Positions 17,952 through 27,455 are shown, counted from the first letter of the stretch. The stretch is 64,000 nucleotides of DNA from JALORV01 sp963702595 (GCA_963702595.1 CAVPDC010000013.1:186001-250000); one strand, 5' to 3'. Notes: generated by a model not told the origin, from the sequence alone. Program-made: numbers and translations.

Positions 17952-19216
17952 TCGGGAAAGGTCTTGGCGACGCACTTCGGGTCGCGGATGTGGATGCGCA
18001 CGCCACCCACCGCCGCCAGTGAAAAGCACATCGCCATGCGGTGATCATCGTAGGTGTCGATCGTCGCTTCGCGCAGTACAGGTTGCGGATGCACGCGCAG
18101 CCAGTCGGCGCCCTCCTCCACTGTCGCGCCGAGCTTGCGCAGTTCCGTTGCCATCGCGGCGATGCGATCGGTTTCCTTGACGCGCCACGAACCGATATTG
18201 CGCAGCGTCGTCGGACCCTCGGCAAAGAGCGCGGCGACCGCGAGCGTCATCGCGGCATCCGGTATGTGGTTGCAGTCCATGTCGATGCCGCGCAGGCGTC
18301 CGGTCGCCGGCGCCGAGGCCTCGATCCAGTCGTCACCCATCGCTACCCTCGCTCCCATCGCCTCGAGCGCCTCGGCGAACCGGACGTCGCCCTGGACGCT
18401 GCCACGGCCCACGCCCAGCACCCGCACCGGACCGCCGGCGACGGCACCGAGCGCGAGAAAGTACGACGCCCCGGAGGCGTCGCCCTCCACCGCAAGGTGG
18501 CCTGGCGACCGGTAGAGCGCGCGAGGAACAAGGAATGAGTCTCCCTCGCGCGTCACCTCGACGCCGAAACGCTGCATCAGGGCGAGCGTCATGTCGATGT
18601 ACGGCCGCGAGATCAGCGGCCCTGCCACGGTGATTCGCAGACCATGACCTGGCGCCACGAGAGGCGCTGCCATCAGCAGGCCCGTCAGGAACTGGCTCGA
18701 GACATCGCCGCGCACCGAGACGCGATCGGCATTCAGATGCGTCGCCGGCTCGATGGCCAGCGGCGGGAAACCGGGCTCACCGCGATACGCAACGCGCGCA
18801 CCAACCGCATTGAGTGCGTCCACGAGGTCGCCAATCGGCCGCTCGCGCATGCGCGGAACGCCGTCCAGAACATAGCGCCCGCCCGAGAAGGCAAGCGCGG
18901 CGGTCAGCGAACGGAAGGCTGTGCCCGCGTTGCCGAGGAAGAGTTCGGCCGAGTCGACCGCGAACTTTCCGGCGCAACCTGTCACCTGCAGACGGTCCGG
19001 CGCCGGTGCCTGCAGCGTGACGCCGAGCGCGACCAGCGCCTCGCACATCACGCGCGTGTCGTCCGCGTCCAGCAGATCTTCAAGCACTGTCTCGCCACTG
19101 GCCAATGCGGCCAGCAGCAGGACGCGATTCGAAATGCTCTTGGAACCCGGCAGCCGTACCGTGCCTGCGGCACGGCGGATCGGTTCAATCGTCAGGAATG
19201 GGGGCCACGCAGACAC
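17873..19216 (-). CDS. aroA: 3-phosphoshikimate 1-carboxyvinyltransferase (EPSP synthase)
   Basis: Sixth step of the shikimate pathway: shikimate 3-phosphate plus PEP gives EPSP. The 447 residues carry the phosphate-binding LPGSKSISNRVLLLAALA (about 23-40), the NAGTAFRSL loop (about 95-103) and MRERPIGDLVDAL; ending DYDDHRMAMCFSLA-type sequence (TYDDHRMAMCFS). The NAGTAFRS version is that of glyphosate-sensitive class I enzymes. Normally adjacent to tyrA in this group, but here the pilus cluster lies between. Its 3' end overlaps the DUF2061 gene. Confidence 0.97.
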   Translation of the reverse strand: MSAWPPFLTIEPIRRAAGTVRLPGSKSISNRVLLLAALASGETVLEDLLDADDTRVMCEALVALGVTLQAPAPDRLQVTGCAGKFAVDSAELFLGNAGTAFRSLTAALAFSGGRYVLDGVPRMRERPIGDLVDALNAVGARVAYRGEPGFPPLAIEPATHLNADRVSVRGDVSSQFLTGLLMAAPLVAPGHGLRITVAGPLISRPYIDMTLALMQRFGVEVTREGDSFLVPRALYRSPGHLAVEGDASGASYFLALGAVAGGPVRVLGVGRGSVQGDVRFAEALEAMGARVAMGDDWIEASAPATGRLRGIDMDCNHIPDAAMTLAVAALFAEGPTTLRNIGSWRVKETDRIAAMATELRKLGATVEEGADWLRVHPQPVLREATIDTYDDHRMAMCFSLAAVGGVRIHIRDPKCVAKTFPDYFTSLASLVEGVSDASHLTRDQARS

Positions 19217-19246
19217 GTGGCGATGATGCCACGGCGGGCGTCGGGG

Positions 19247-19696
19247 CTACCGGCCCCAGCAGGTGGTGGCGTCCAATGCTCCGGTGTGTTGCCGCAGCCC
19301 GGTGTTGTCCAGCGTGTAGGTCCCGCAGCCGTCACCGAGCATCGGACCGATCGGTGTTGCCGACAGCATATAGGCGCCGGGCGTCGGTGTCACGGCTGTT
19401 ATCTGGTACCTCGGGGCGCCGGTAGCAGGCGAGGTCTGCAGTGCCAACGGCAACACGGGCGGAGACGGAGCATTCAGCGGGTCCTGATAACTGCCGCGCT
19501 CGGTGCGCCAGCGCTCCATCCATTGCGCCGTTTGAGTCAGGGTCGCACGCGCTTCACTTCGATAGCCTCTGGCCATGAACTGGAAATATGACGGGATGGC
19601 GATCGCCGAAAGTATCGCGACGATGGCGAGCACCGTCACGATTTCGATCAAGGTGAAACCCGCCGCCCGTTCAGGACGGCGGGAAGCTTGGTACAT
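19247..19696 (-). CDS. pilE: type IV pilin-like protein, PilE type
   Basis: A 149-residue prepilin. The leader MYQASRRPERAAG is cut by PilD after Gly13, leaving FTLIEIVTVLAIVAILSAIAIPSYF with Glu5 in place. The rest (YRSEARATLTQTAQWMERWRTERGSYQ) is the usual PilE-type helix, and two Cys (in GDGCGTYT and TTCWGR) form the C-terminal disulfide loop. The ATG at 19696 lies 25 bases after the pilY1 stop; a GTG five codons upstream is possible. It is the last gene of the minor-pilin cluster, suggesting a tip or priming subunit and not the major pilin. Confidence 0.88.
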   Translation of the reverse strand: MYQASRRPERAAGFTLIEIVTVLAIVAILSAIAIPSYFQFMARGYRSEARATLTQTAQWMERWRTERGSYQDPLNAPSPPVLPLALQTSPATGAPRYQITAVTPTPGAYMLSATPIGPMLGDGCGTYTLDNTGLRQHTGALDATTCWGR

Positions 19697-19721
19697 CTGC
19701 TCAGTTTTCACTGTGCACGAC

Positions 19722-22700
19722 CTAGCGGATCGGCCGCCACGTACGGATCGGGGCGTAAGGCGCGCACTCGGCAGCAACGAAGCCAGTCTGCACGTTGATC
19801 TGGCTGAAGATCTTGGAACACTTGATCTCCTGTTTTGTCGACTCGAAGACTCCGCTGCTGTCGCGCACCTGGGTCGCGTTTTTCATGGCGTTTGTGCCCT
19901 CGGCCTTGCTGAGTGTGTTGGTGCGCACCCCAATCAGCGGCGGCGTCTCAATGGACATGATGTTGCCGATGACACCGTTCACCTTCGTCGCCTTGACACC
20001 CAAGCTCGCGTCCATCGGTATCGAGTAGAGGAATGAGACGCCAGTGCCCTCGCACGGATCCACCGTGACCGTCGGCTGGAACGACGCCATGGTCATCACG
20101 CCACGCTCGATCGACGGGCTCGCGACCACACGCTCACCCACGCCCGTCTTGGTGCTATCGACCATGTCCACGTACCAACCGCGCTTGGTCTTCCAGGAGA
20201 AGCCTCCGGTACCGGTGAGAGTCCTCGTCGTGACATTGTTCACGGTCGTTTCGCTCAGCCCCAGTTCAAGCAGACTCGCCATCGCGATCGGCGCCTTGTC
20301 GCCTGAGCGTACCCAAAGCCCGTAGATGGACTGCACTCCCGTACTCGTTTGGTCGGCATACTCGAAGAACTTGCCGGTGCCGAACACCACGTAGGTACCG
20401 CCCAAAGGATGCGTGCTGGCGCGCGGCGCCGCCGTGATCGGTTGCGGCTCGTTCAACTTGTTGACAGCCGTGAACAGCGGAGCCGGCGTGTTGCCACTCG
20501 GATCGATCGGATCCTCGGTGGCGATCTTCCACTTGTCCTTGTCACCCGAACTCAGGTCAAACCGCCAGAGATTGCCCTGGTAGTCACCCGCGTAGGCGCC
20601 CACCACGTTGCGGTTGGAGTCGAAAACCACGCTCAGATTCGCCAGTCCATTCCGCGCTGCCGGATCGCAGCGGCCACCCTGCTCATTCGCCGCAAAGTCC
20701 ACGCCGCTGTTCTTCTTGCAGGTGTCGATTTTCCTGATTGTCTGCCCGGTCTCCATGTCGATGACCAACAGCACGGCGCGGCTGTTGGTGCTCTCGTATC
20801 CGTTAGGAACGATCGCAACCCACTTGCCTCCGTTCACGCCCCATTTGACGCTTCCGACGTACCCGGTACCCATCACCTTACCAAGGTCCGGTTCTTCTGC
20901 CGGCGTGAGATCCCAAAGGACTTTGCTCGCATCGAACTGCTCGGGCGCGGAAACGTCCAGCGCGAACAGTCCGGCTGGTCCCGCGCCCGTCGAGCCCATC
21001 ACCACCGTCTTCCACTTGTTGTTCAGGAAGACCTCGCCTTCAACAACAGGACCGTCGACGAAATACCGGTGCGTGTAATCCGCCTTCGTCAGTTCCTTAA
21101 GGGATGGATACACGCTGCGTGGCACGTACGCGAAGAGTTCCTTGCCGCCACCCTGATTGGGGTCGGGATTGCCATCGAATGCGTGGAACATGCCCGCGTT
21201 AGCTCCGACATACACCGCGCTACGACGGTTGGCGGCGTTGTCCGCGACGTGTGTTGCGTAGCTTCCGCCCCCACCGGCGGCGGGACTGAACTTGTAGGCA
21301 AAGTTCGGCGCCTTCGAGTACAGCGGGCTGGACGTCACGATGGTACCGAGCAGCGAATCGCGATCCCGCCACCCCTTGGTCTTCAACGGAAATCCGATCG
21401 GCTTGCTGTTTTCCAAACCGTCTTGCATGCCGCGCAGGTAGTCCAGGACTTCCTGGTCGCCCAGCGCCGCCTGCTGCGAGGCAGCCAGATTGTTGAAGTT
21501 GTCGAACGTGATGCCAGCGCCAACGCTTGCTGCCGACGTGTAGATCTTCCGCTGGTCCCACTTCGGGAATCCAGCAAGCCACAAGGGCGCTGGTTCAGCC
21601 TGCTGGTTCTCCGCCGCATTGGCCATGCTGATCGCATCGAACGCTTCGAGCTTGCCGCTCCATTTCTGCGTCGTAAACGAAGCGCGGAACAGCGTGGAAC
21701 CGGCGGTCAGCTGAGCACTCGTCGCGGTGAGGCCCGTTCCCGAATAGGCCTGCTCAGCGATCGCGCGGAACACCCCTTTGATACTGGCGCGCATTGCATC
21801 CGGATCAGTTGCCGAATAGAAGTCCCCACGAGTCGACATCGCCGCCCGGAACGAATCGTTGATCCGGTTGCCGCCGGTAGTCAGCGTTGGCGTCGTATCC
21901 ACCAGAGGCCACGCAACCGGCTTGCCATCCTTGATGTCCTGCCTGACCTGCGGCGTGTTCATCGAGGCATTCAGGCCGTAACCGACGATATAGGTCGTGA
22001 CGTTCTGCCAGAAAGAGTCGTTGGACCGGTTCGGCCGCTTCTGGACCGAGTTCGGCACATCCGACCGCAAGTCGCGGTTCCACCAGTACATCGCCACGTC
22101 GGTAAGCGTGTTCGTGACCCCAAAGTTGTCGTTGGAAAACTGCGGCTCGGCCGCCGGGTCGTAGGTATAGGTCTCGTTCTTGTATTGGCCGGCGCCCTGA
22201 ATCTGCGGACCCGTCTTAGGCAGGGCTTCCGTGTTCTTTCCGTTGCCCACGTTGACCGGATCCTGGTTGCGATTCTCAATCAATGGCTGCGCCGGCGGCA
22301 CGTTTGGAACTTCCGGAATTGCCGTCCACTCACCATCCGTCGCCAGCAACGCAAAACTGCGACGGCATGCCGCCTGTTGGTCGCCCTTGCGGCCGCCGCC
22401 CTTGCCCGGGTTATCGGCCCAGGGACCAAACTCCCCGCTGCGCAAGTAATAGTTGCCGATCGAGTCGATCGCCTCGCGGTTGGGCGTCGAGCCAACCCAG
22501 TTCAGCAGGAACAGGAAATCGAAGAACTCCTGGCGGTCGTCATTCTTTTGGGAGTCCGTGAAGCTGCGCACGCCGCGCACGACGGCACCCGGATGCGGGT
22601 CCTTCGGACCCGGATCCTTGTCGACCTCGGGGAACTTCTTGGCGTCCAGGCGCGGACCGTACGGATTCCAGGGATCGGGTCCGTTGTCGGAGTAATTGAT

Positions 22701-24413
22701 GCGGCCGTAGCCGAGGCGGATCGCCGACAGGTCGCCTTTGAGGTCGGCCGCGGCCTGCGAGGTCACCGCGATCGCTGCGAACAGGCGATGCCGGTAGTAC
22801 GTGAACCAGTTGGCGTAGTTCTGCATCTCCTCCAGGCGCGTGCAACTCGTCAGCGCGGCGCAGTCCTTGCGTTCGCGCAGCGCCCCGGTGCGTGGATCCA
22901 GCGGCACCGGGAAGTTGATGTTCTGGGCACGATCGATCTCGACCATTCGGTAATTGGTCGAATTGGCCAGGTCGTCGTCGCTCGCGGGCACCGTCCCCTC
23001 ATAACGGTAGTACCGCGCTGGCGTGACGCCGTCACTGGTGATGTTCGCTGCCGGACAGGTCCAGTTAGGGTCGGTGGCGGTGCACTTCTGCCCAACGGTT
23101 TGCTGAGCGTAGGTCTTGCAGACGTCCTGGAAGACGTCTTGCTTCACCGTCTTCGAGCAGACCTGCGACCAGCCGGTATGCTGGTTCTCCGTCTTGGTGC
23201 ACTGCTGCTCCCAGACGTCCTTCTTCGCATACTTCTTGCACACGTCCTTGTAGACCGGCTCCTGCTCCCACTGCGTGCAGACGTCGATTTCGCCGGTCTT
23301 GACCTGCTGGCACTGGTTCACTTTCCGATAGCCGGTCTCAGAAGTGGCGTCGATCACGTCGACCAACTGGCACTGGTTCTCGTAGACGTCCTGCTTCTTG
23401 GTCTGAGTACACTTGCCATTGACCCACTTGTCGATGACCTTGTCCCAGTCCGTGCACTTCGTCAGGTCGTCGACCTGGCCTTTGAAGACGTCCTTCCACG
23501 CAACACAGACGTTGCCGAACACCTTGACCCAGTCGTACTGCGTGCAAACATCATTGGAGCCGATTTTCTTCTTTTCCCACTCAGTGCAAACGTCACCCTT
23601 GATGTCCTCCCAGACCGTGCAAGGCGGCTGCGCATTACACGTCAAAGGCGGATTGGTGAATAGGTCGGCCGCCTGCACGGTGTCGCCCGGGAACGGCAGA
23701 TAGATCGCGGTTCCCTTCGGATCGGCGACCGGTTGCTCCCAGCGCAGGTTCACCGCATTCCAGGTCCAGCGGTCGGCGCCCGGGCTGGTGACCAGGTAGG
23801 TGCCGTTGCCGCCGACAGTGCCGCGCGACTGCGTGATCCACTTGCGGATGGCGTTGGAGTTGCCGTTGGCAAAGCCCACATGGCGCATGTCGCGCTCTGT
23901 GTAGCGGCCCGCGGTGGCGACGGCGCCGGTACCGCCAATGTCAGCCCGCGGGAAATTCTCGTCGCGACGCGGCCATGTGCCCTGTGCCGCAGCCGGCTTG
24001 TCGTTGTCGTTCCAGGGCAAGTAGGTGACCGCCGGGTCGTAAGCCAGCGGGTTGTGCACCGAGGAGCGCAGCGTGAACTCGTTGTGTGCGAGGACCGTGC
24101 GCATGCCCTGTCCGTACATGACGCTCACCGTCGCAGCGGCGGCAGGCCAACGGTTGTTCTCGAGCATGAACGGCGGTGGCGGCAAACGGTATTCGTTCAT
24201 CGACCACGAGTCGTCGATCATGAATATGATGTTCGGGTGTACCGCGTTGACCGTGAACAAAGGCTGCTGCGCCACGTCCCAAATGTTCGGAGCGGCAAAC
24301 GCTGCCGGCTGCAGCGCCAGCGCCTGGGTCAGAAGGAACACCACGGCACGCGCAAGGCGGCCCCGGGGACCGACGGCCGGCGTGCTGCGTTTGGAATACT
24401 CATGCGTTTTCAT
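19722..24413 (-). CDS. pilY1: type IV pilus tip adhesin / assembly protein PilY1
   Basis: A 1563-residue secreted pilus-associated protein. A long N-terminal signal (about 1-41, cut after AAFA) is followed by a vWA-like domain with the MIDAS motif DDSWS (Asp67, Ser69, Ser71). The C-terminal part (about 1050-1550) is the PilY1 beta-propeller, with YVGANAGMFHAFDG, GSTGAGPAGLFALDVSAPEQF and YAGDYQGNLWRFDLSSGD. Between them lies a 16-cysteine ladder (residues 259-453), annotated separately. The loop DSNRNVVGAYAGD is placed like the calcium site of other PilY1 proteins but lacks the usual run of acidic residues. PilY1 works with the minor pilins encoded just upstream to prime the pilus and bind surfaces. 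Confidence 0.95.
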   Translation of the reverse strand: MKTHEYSKRSTPAVGPRGRLARAVVFLLTQALALQPAAFAAPNIWDVAQQPLFTVNAVHPNIIFMIDDSWSMNEYRLPPPPFMLENNRWPAAAATVSVMYGQGMRTVLAHNEFTLRSSVHNPLAYDPAVTYLPWNDNDKPAAAQGTWPRRDENFPRADIGGTGAVATAGRYTERDMRHVGFANGNSNAIRKWITQSRGTVGGNGTYLVTSPGADRWTWNAVNLRWEQPVADPKGTAIYLPFPGDTVQAADLFTNPPLTCNAQPPCTVWEDIKGDVCTEWEKKKIGSNDVCTQYDWVKVFGNVCVAWKDVFKGQVDDLTKCTDWDKVIDKWVNGKCTQTKKQDVYENQCQLVDVIDATSETGYRKVNQCQQVKTGEIDVCTQWEQEPVYKDVCKKYAKKDVWEQQCTKTENQHTGWSQVCSKTVKQDVFQDVCKTYAQQTVGQKCTATDPNWTCPAANITSDGVTPARYYRYEGTVPASDDDLANSTNYRMVEIDRAQNINFPVPLDPRTGALRERKDCAALTSCTRLEEMQNYANWFTYYRHRLFAAIAVTSQAAADLKGDLSAIRLGYGRINYSDNGPDPWNPYGPRLDAKKFPEVDKDPGPKDPHPGAVVRGVRSFTDSQKNDDRQEFFDFLFLLNWVGSTPNREAIDSIGNYYLRSGEFGPWADNPGKGGGRKGDQQAACRRSFALLATDGEWTAIPEVPNVPPAQPLIENRNQDPVNVGNGKNTEALPKTGPQIQGAGQYKNETYTYDPAAEPQFSNDNFGVTNTLTDVAMYWWNRDLRSDVPNSVQKRPNRSNDSFWQNVTTYIVGYGLNASMNTPQVRQDIKDGKPVAWPLVDTTPTLTTGGNRINDSFRAAMSTRGDFYSATDPDAMRASIKGVFRAIAEQAYSGTGLTATSAQLTAGSTLFRASFTTQKWSGKLEAFDAISMANAAENQQAEPAPLWLAGFPKWDQRKIYTSAASVGAGITFDNFNNLAASQQAALGDQEVLDYLRGMQDGLENSKPIGFPLKTKGWRDRDSLLGTIVTSSPLYSKAPNFAYKFSPAAGGGGSYATHVADNAANRRSAVYVGANAGMFHAFDGNPDPNQGGGKELFAYVPRSVYPSLKELTKADYTHRYFVDGPVVEGEVFLNNKWKTVVMGSTGAGPAGLFALDVSAPEQFDASKVLWDLTPAEEPDLGKVMGTGYVGSVKWGVNGGKWVAIVPNGYESTNSRAVLLVIDMETGQTIRKIDTCKKNSGVDFAANEQGGRCDPAARNGLANLSVVFDSNRNVVGAYAGDYQGNLWRFDLSSGDKDKWKIATEDPIDPSGNTPAPLFTAVNKLNEPQPITAAPRASTHPLGGTYVVFGTGKFFEYADQTSTGVQSIYGLWVRSGDKAPIAMASLLELGLSETTVNNVTTRTLTGTGGFSWKTKRGWYVDMVDSTKTGVGERVVASPSIERGVMTMASFQPTVTVDPCEGTGVSFLYSIPMDASLGVKATKVNGVIGNIMSIETPPLIGVRTNTLSKAEGTNAMKNATQVRDSSGVFESTKQEIKCSKIFSQINVQTGFVAAECAPYAPIRTWRPIR
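23055..23639 (-). repeat. degenerate tandem repeat coding a 16-Cys ladder in PilY1
   Basis: PilY1 residues 259-453 contain 16 cysteines spaced mostly 11-15 residues apart (spacings 6, 11, 14, 13, 17, 15, 13, 20, 11, 13, 13, 14, 13, 12, 9). The units share a loose pattern, D-V-C-T/K-x-W/Y with charged residues between: for example DVCTQW, DVCKKY, QVCSKT, DVCKTY. The DNA repeats are diverged, so this is an old protein-level repeat and not a recent duplication. Confidence 0.85.
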
Positions 24414-24481
24414 GGTCTAGCTCCGATGCGGGGTTGCTCCGGCCCCCAAAAAGACGGACCCCGCGGCTGCAAAAACAGTCA

Positions 24482-25057
24482 TCAGTTAATCGAATTGATC
24501 ATCCAGCGAACTTCGCTCTGCGAACGGTAGGTAACGCTGCCAAAGGCAGTGGAATCCGGAAATGTCACTACCGACGTAAACCTTGTCTTGCGCATGCTCT
24601 GGTCGATACCGGCAACACCTCGACTGGCCTCCCCGGCCCCTGTGAAGTTGGTGTCTGGTACCAACTCGCCCGTAGCATCCTCGATGATGCAGATCCCGTT
24701 TGTCGCGCCGGGCGGAAGATCCGCGGGGGGGATGGTCTTGATCTTGGCCGGGTCGAGCGCGGACTTCCAGGCCGGTTCCCCCTTCGTATTGGCTTCCGAG
24801 GAAGGCAGAACTCCGTCCCATCCCGTCCTTTCGATCTGAAGCACGACTGCTTCGCACTGGCGCAGTACGGTTTCAGCGGTGGTCTGACCGGAGATGGAAC
24901 GGCTCCAGTTGCTCGCCAGCCGCTCATCCAGCGTTCCGCGTCTCACTTGCGTGAGCACCAATATCGTGACCACCGTCATGACTACCAGGACGATGGGAAG
25001 AACTACCCCCCGTTCCGTAGAGACGATTCGAGATCTGGGATTCATGGGATGACTCAT
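24482..25057 (-). CDS. pilX: PilX-family minor pilin assembly protein
   Basis: A 191-residue type IV pilus protein with a PilX N-terminal hydrophobic helix: ERGVVLPIVLVVMTVVTILVLTQV at about 16-39, a class without the canonical Phe at +1. It then has the helix RGTLDERLASNWSRSISGQTTAETVLRQCE, typical for PilX, and a soluble C-terminal domain. The ATG at 25057 (MSHPMNPRSR) lies five bases after the pilW stop; an ATG at 25045 is an alternative. The position between pilW and pilY1 is the standard order. Confidence 0.88.
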   Translation of the reverse strand: MSHPMNPRSRIVSTERGVVLPIVLVVMTVVTILVLTQVRRGTLDERLASNWSRSISGQTTAETVLRQCEAVVLQIERTGWDGVLPSSEANTKGEPAWKSALDPAKIKTIPPADLPPGATNGICIIEDATGELVPDTNFTGAGEASRGVAGIDQSMRKTRFTSVVTFPDSTAFGSVTYRSQSEVRWMINSIN

Positions 25058-25062
25058 GGCTA

Positions 25063-26085
25063 CTACTGGTTGAGGCCGGACGCAGTTAACGCCTGGGCGC
25101 GTGAACGCAACGTGAAGACCTGCGTCACCGTCCGCCGTGCGATGCCGTCGAGCGACTGGACCTCGGCCGTGCCTGTCGCGGCCTCTTGAGCGGTCTGCGG
25201 ACAGGGTCGGAAGTATGAAATCCCGTCTGCCGTTGTCCCTGCACCGGCCGTTCGCAGCTGGACACACACGTAGACAGCGATCACGCTGTTCCACGGTTGG
25301 CCGGCTGACGTGACCGGATCCTCAAACGGGTCCATCTGCGCCATCAGGAGGTTGAGTTCATTGGCCGTCCTGATTGCGGACGGCCGGACCGTGGGAGACC
25401 ACGTCGGGCCGCCGGCATTGGCAAATGCGTCGGAATCAAAGGCGAAAAACACCTTGAACATCTCGACGTCCCGCACCAGCGCTCCGAAGGCGGCGCCACC
25501 ATTGCCGGCGCATCCGAACTCCAGCACGCCCGAGGGCGCGATCTCCACGGAGTACAGATTGCGCGCCGTTGGCACGCCGCCAACGGCAGGCGCCCCCTGA
25601 CCCAGGCAGTCCGTCATCGGTGTCGTGCCTTGCGCGGTCGCGATCCCGGGATCCGACTCTGCCTGGAATGCGACGAACAACTGATCGCCGGGCGCGCCGG
25701 TAGGCGACGGCACACAGGTGAAATCCACGGGATTGTTCAGGAGATTGGGATCCTGGAAGCGCCCGTTTTCGCACGCACGGAGGTGAGCTCCCGGGAGCGA
25801 GGTCACCCCAAGTCGCTGACTGAGGCTGGCGCTGGCGATATTGCCGGAGCCCGCCATCGCAATCGGCTCACCCAGGAAGAACATCGCGAGGCGGCCGCGT
25901 TCCTCCGCGCTGCTGACCTCCTCCGAGGTCCGTGCCGTGCGACCCGTGTAGTAATAAAGAGAACCGACCGCAGCAACGATCATCAGACTGAGCGTGATCG
26001 CGATCAGCATTTCGATCAGAGTGCGCCCACCCTGGCGGGCTTGGACGCAGGGACTCGACCTAAGACTCATGCGCACGGGTGTCAT
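25063..26085 (-). CDS. pilW: type IV pilus minor pilin PilW
   Basis: A 340-residue minor pilin of the priming complex. The leader ends in QGG and the helix is RTLIEMLIAITLSLMIVAAVGSLYYY, with Glu at +5; Arg at +1 is unusual, where Phe or Met is the rule. Four Cys are present in the large globular domain. The ATG at 26085 overlaps the pilV stop as ATGA, so translation is coupled; this decides the start over ATGs before and after it. Confidence 0.88.
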   Translation of the reverse strand: MTPVRMSLRSSPCVQARQGGRTLIEMLIAITLSLMIVAAVGSLYYYTGRTARTSEEVSSAEERGRLAMFFLGEPIAMAGSGNIASASLSQRLGVTSLPGAHLRACENGRFQDPNLLNNPVDFTCVPSPTGAPGDQLFVAFQAESDPGIATAQGTTPMTDCLGQGAPAVGGVPTARNLYSVEIAPSGVLEFGCAGNGGAAFGALVRDVEMFKVFFAFDSDAFANAGGPTWSPTVRPSAIRTANELNLLMAQMDPFEDPVTSAGQPWNSVIAVYVCVQLRTAGAGTTADGISYFRPCPQTAQEAATGTAEVQSLDGIARRTVTQVFTLRSRAQALTASGLNQ

Positions 26086-26609
26086 GGGTGCAGGATCCAG
26101 GTGAAGCAGCGCCACTTGTTAGTTGGGTCCACGATGCTGACCGGAGGGGCAGCGCACACCGGATCCGGGGTGGGATTCGGCTGCGCCTCTTCCCAGGCAA
26201 GGGTCAATGTCATCTGCGGCGACAGTGCCGGCGCGACCAGATAGGCACCGGCCCCAGGCAAACGCCGGCGCAGGTCCGCACGCCACATCGCCCAGTCACG
26301 GTCTGCCACTTCCTTGGCGGTGCATATCTGGGGATTTGCACAGGCCGGAACCGGAAACGGCGCCTGCTCGGTGGACAACATCGTCAGGTTGTAGCTGCCG
26401 ATGTTGAAGCCGTCGTAGTTCGCCCGGATCCTTTCCGCCAACTGCGCGGCCATTTCGGCCGCCGCCTTGCGGTCGTACGAATCCTTGTTGAACGAAACCG
26501 ACCGCGCCTGCAGTCCAGCGAGACCAAGCAGGCCAAACGCGACGATAGTCAGGGCGACCAGCACTTCGATCATCGAAGCGCCGCGCTGAATTCGCAGTCC
26601 AAGAGTCAT
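26082..26609 (-). CDS. pilV: type IV pilus minor pilin PilV
   Basis: A 175-residue minor pilin. The leader MTLGLRIQRGA precedes SMIEVLVALTIVAFGLLGLAGLQ, the usual PilV helix with Glu at +4/+5. The downstream block NYDGFNIGSYN and two pairs of Cys are in the globular domain, ending CFTWILHP. The ATG at 26609 lies four bases after the fimT stop. Overlaps pilW by four bases. Confidence 0.87.
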   Translation of the reverse strand: MTLGLRIQRGASMIEVLVALTIVAFGLLGLAGLQARSVSFNKDSYDRKAAAEMAAQLAERIRANYDGFNIGSYNLTMLSTEQAPFPVPACANPQICTAKEVADRDWAMWRADLRRRLPGAGAYLVAPALSPQMTLTLAWEEAQPNPTPDPVCAAPPVSIVDPTNKWRCFTWILHP

Positions 26610-26613
26610 TTCT

Positions 26614-27216
26614 TTAATCGCCCGGACAGATATCGTTAACCATGCGTGCGACATGGCCACGACCCGTGATGTTGGCGACCAGGCACCGCGCAAGGTTGGT
26701 CCGCACGGCGACCTGGGGATCGCGATAGTCGACAAAGAAAGTGATTGCCTGGACGTTTCCCTGCCGAAGTCCATTCGGCCCGTACGTCCATCGCTGGGGA
26801 TTTGCAATCGAGGATTCGACGGTCAGGCGCTCCACCGCGGCGTTCTGGAACGGGGCCTGGCGCAGAATGATCTCGTCGCCCGCCTCGACCGCCGTATTGA
26901 CCGCGTTTCCAGCCGCCTTGGCAAACACGATCCAGCCGACCGCCCAGTCGTTGTTCGCAAAATTGCCGGACGCCGCGCTGCTGCAACTGGGATTCGGTGT
27001 CGCCGCGTCGGCGCTTCGGCACATTGTGACGACGGTATTGCGCCGGATCGCCTCCGACCGGGATACGTCGAGCCCTGCGACGACCGAGTTGGTTGCGCTT
27101 GAGATTTCATTCGAGCGGATCATGGTGCGGAACGACGGCACAGCTATCGCGATCAGGATCGCGGAGATCGTGACCACGACCATGACTTCGACTAGTGTGA
27201 ACCCGCGAACTTTCAT
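26614..27216 (-). CDS. fimT: GspH/FimT-family pseudopilin
   Basis: A 200-residue prepilin-like protein and first gene of the minor-pilin cluster. The leader MKVRG is cut before FTLVEVMVVVTISAILIAIAVPSF (Glu at +5). The block SATNSVVAGLDVSRSEAIRRN is the diagnostic GspH/FimT helix. I use the ATG at 27216 because GGAG lies nine bases upstream and the leader is then of normal short length; an ATG at 27231 would add five residues. FimU/FimT proteins join the major pilin to the minor-pilin tip complex. Confidence 0.87.
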   Translation of the reverse strand: MKVRGFTLVEVMVVVTISAILIAIAVPSFRTMIRSNEISSATNSVVAGLDVSRSEAIRRNTVVTMCRSADAATPNPSCSSAASGNFANNDWAVGWIVFAKAAGNAVNTAVEAGDEIILRQAPFQNAAVERLTVESSIANPQRWTYGPNGLRQGNVQAITFFVDYRDPQVAVRTNLARCLVANITGRGHVARMVNDICPGD

Positions 27217-27455
27217 CAATGACTGCTCCATAGGTGAAGCTTATCCACAGCCGCAAGGCATAGCCCGCAAAGGCCGCTCAGTGGAATATGGACCGCGACG
27301 AGCGGAGGGAGCACGCGCCGGGCCCATACGAGCCCGATAGTGCAGACGGGAATTGGCGACTTCGAGTGGTCGAATTCGCGGGATCGGCGGAGTGAGCGCG
27401 GCGTGCCACCCATCCGGCCGGACTAGCGTGTCACGCGTCTAACAGACGCAACTAT

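Noticed and set aside
20349..23663. 1104-codon open frame on the plus strand opposite pilY1
   Set aside because: It is the antisense of pilY1 in GC-rich DNA; no domain, no ribosome-binding site and no plausible composition, whereas pilY1 is clearly coding.
27434..27448. Terminator after tyrA
   Set aside because: A 6-bp hairpin is present but no T-run follows on the minus strand.
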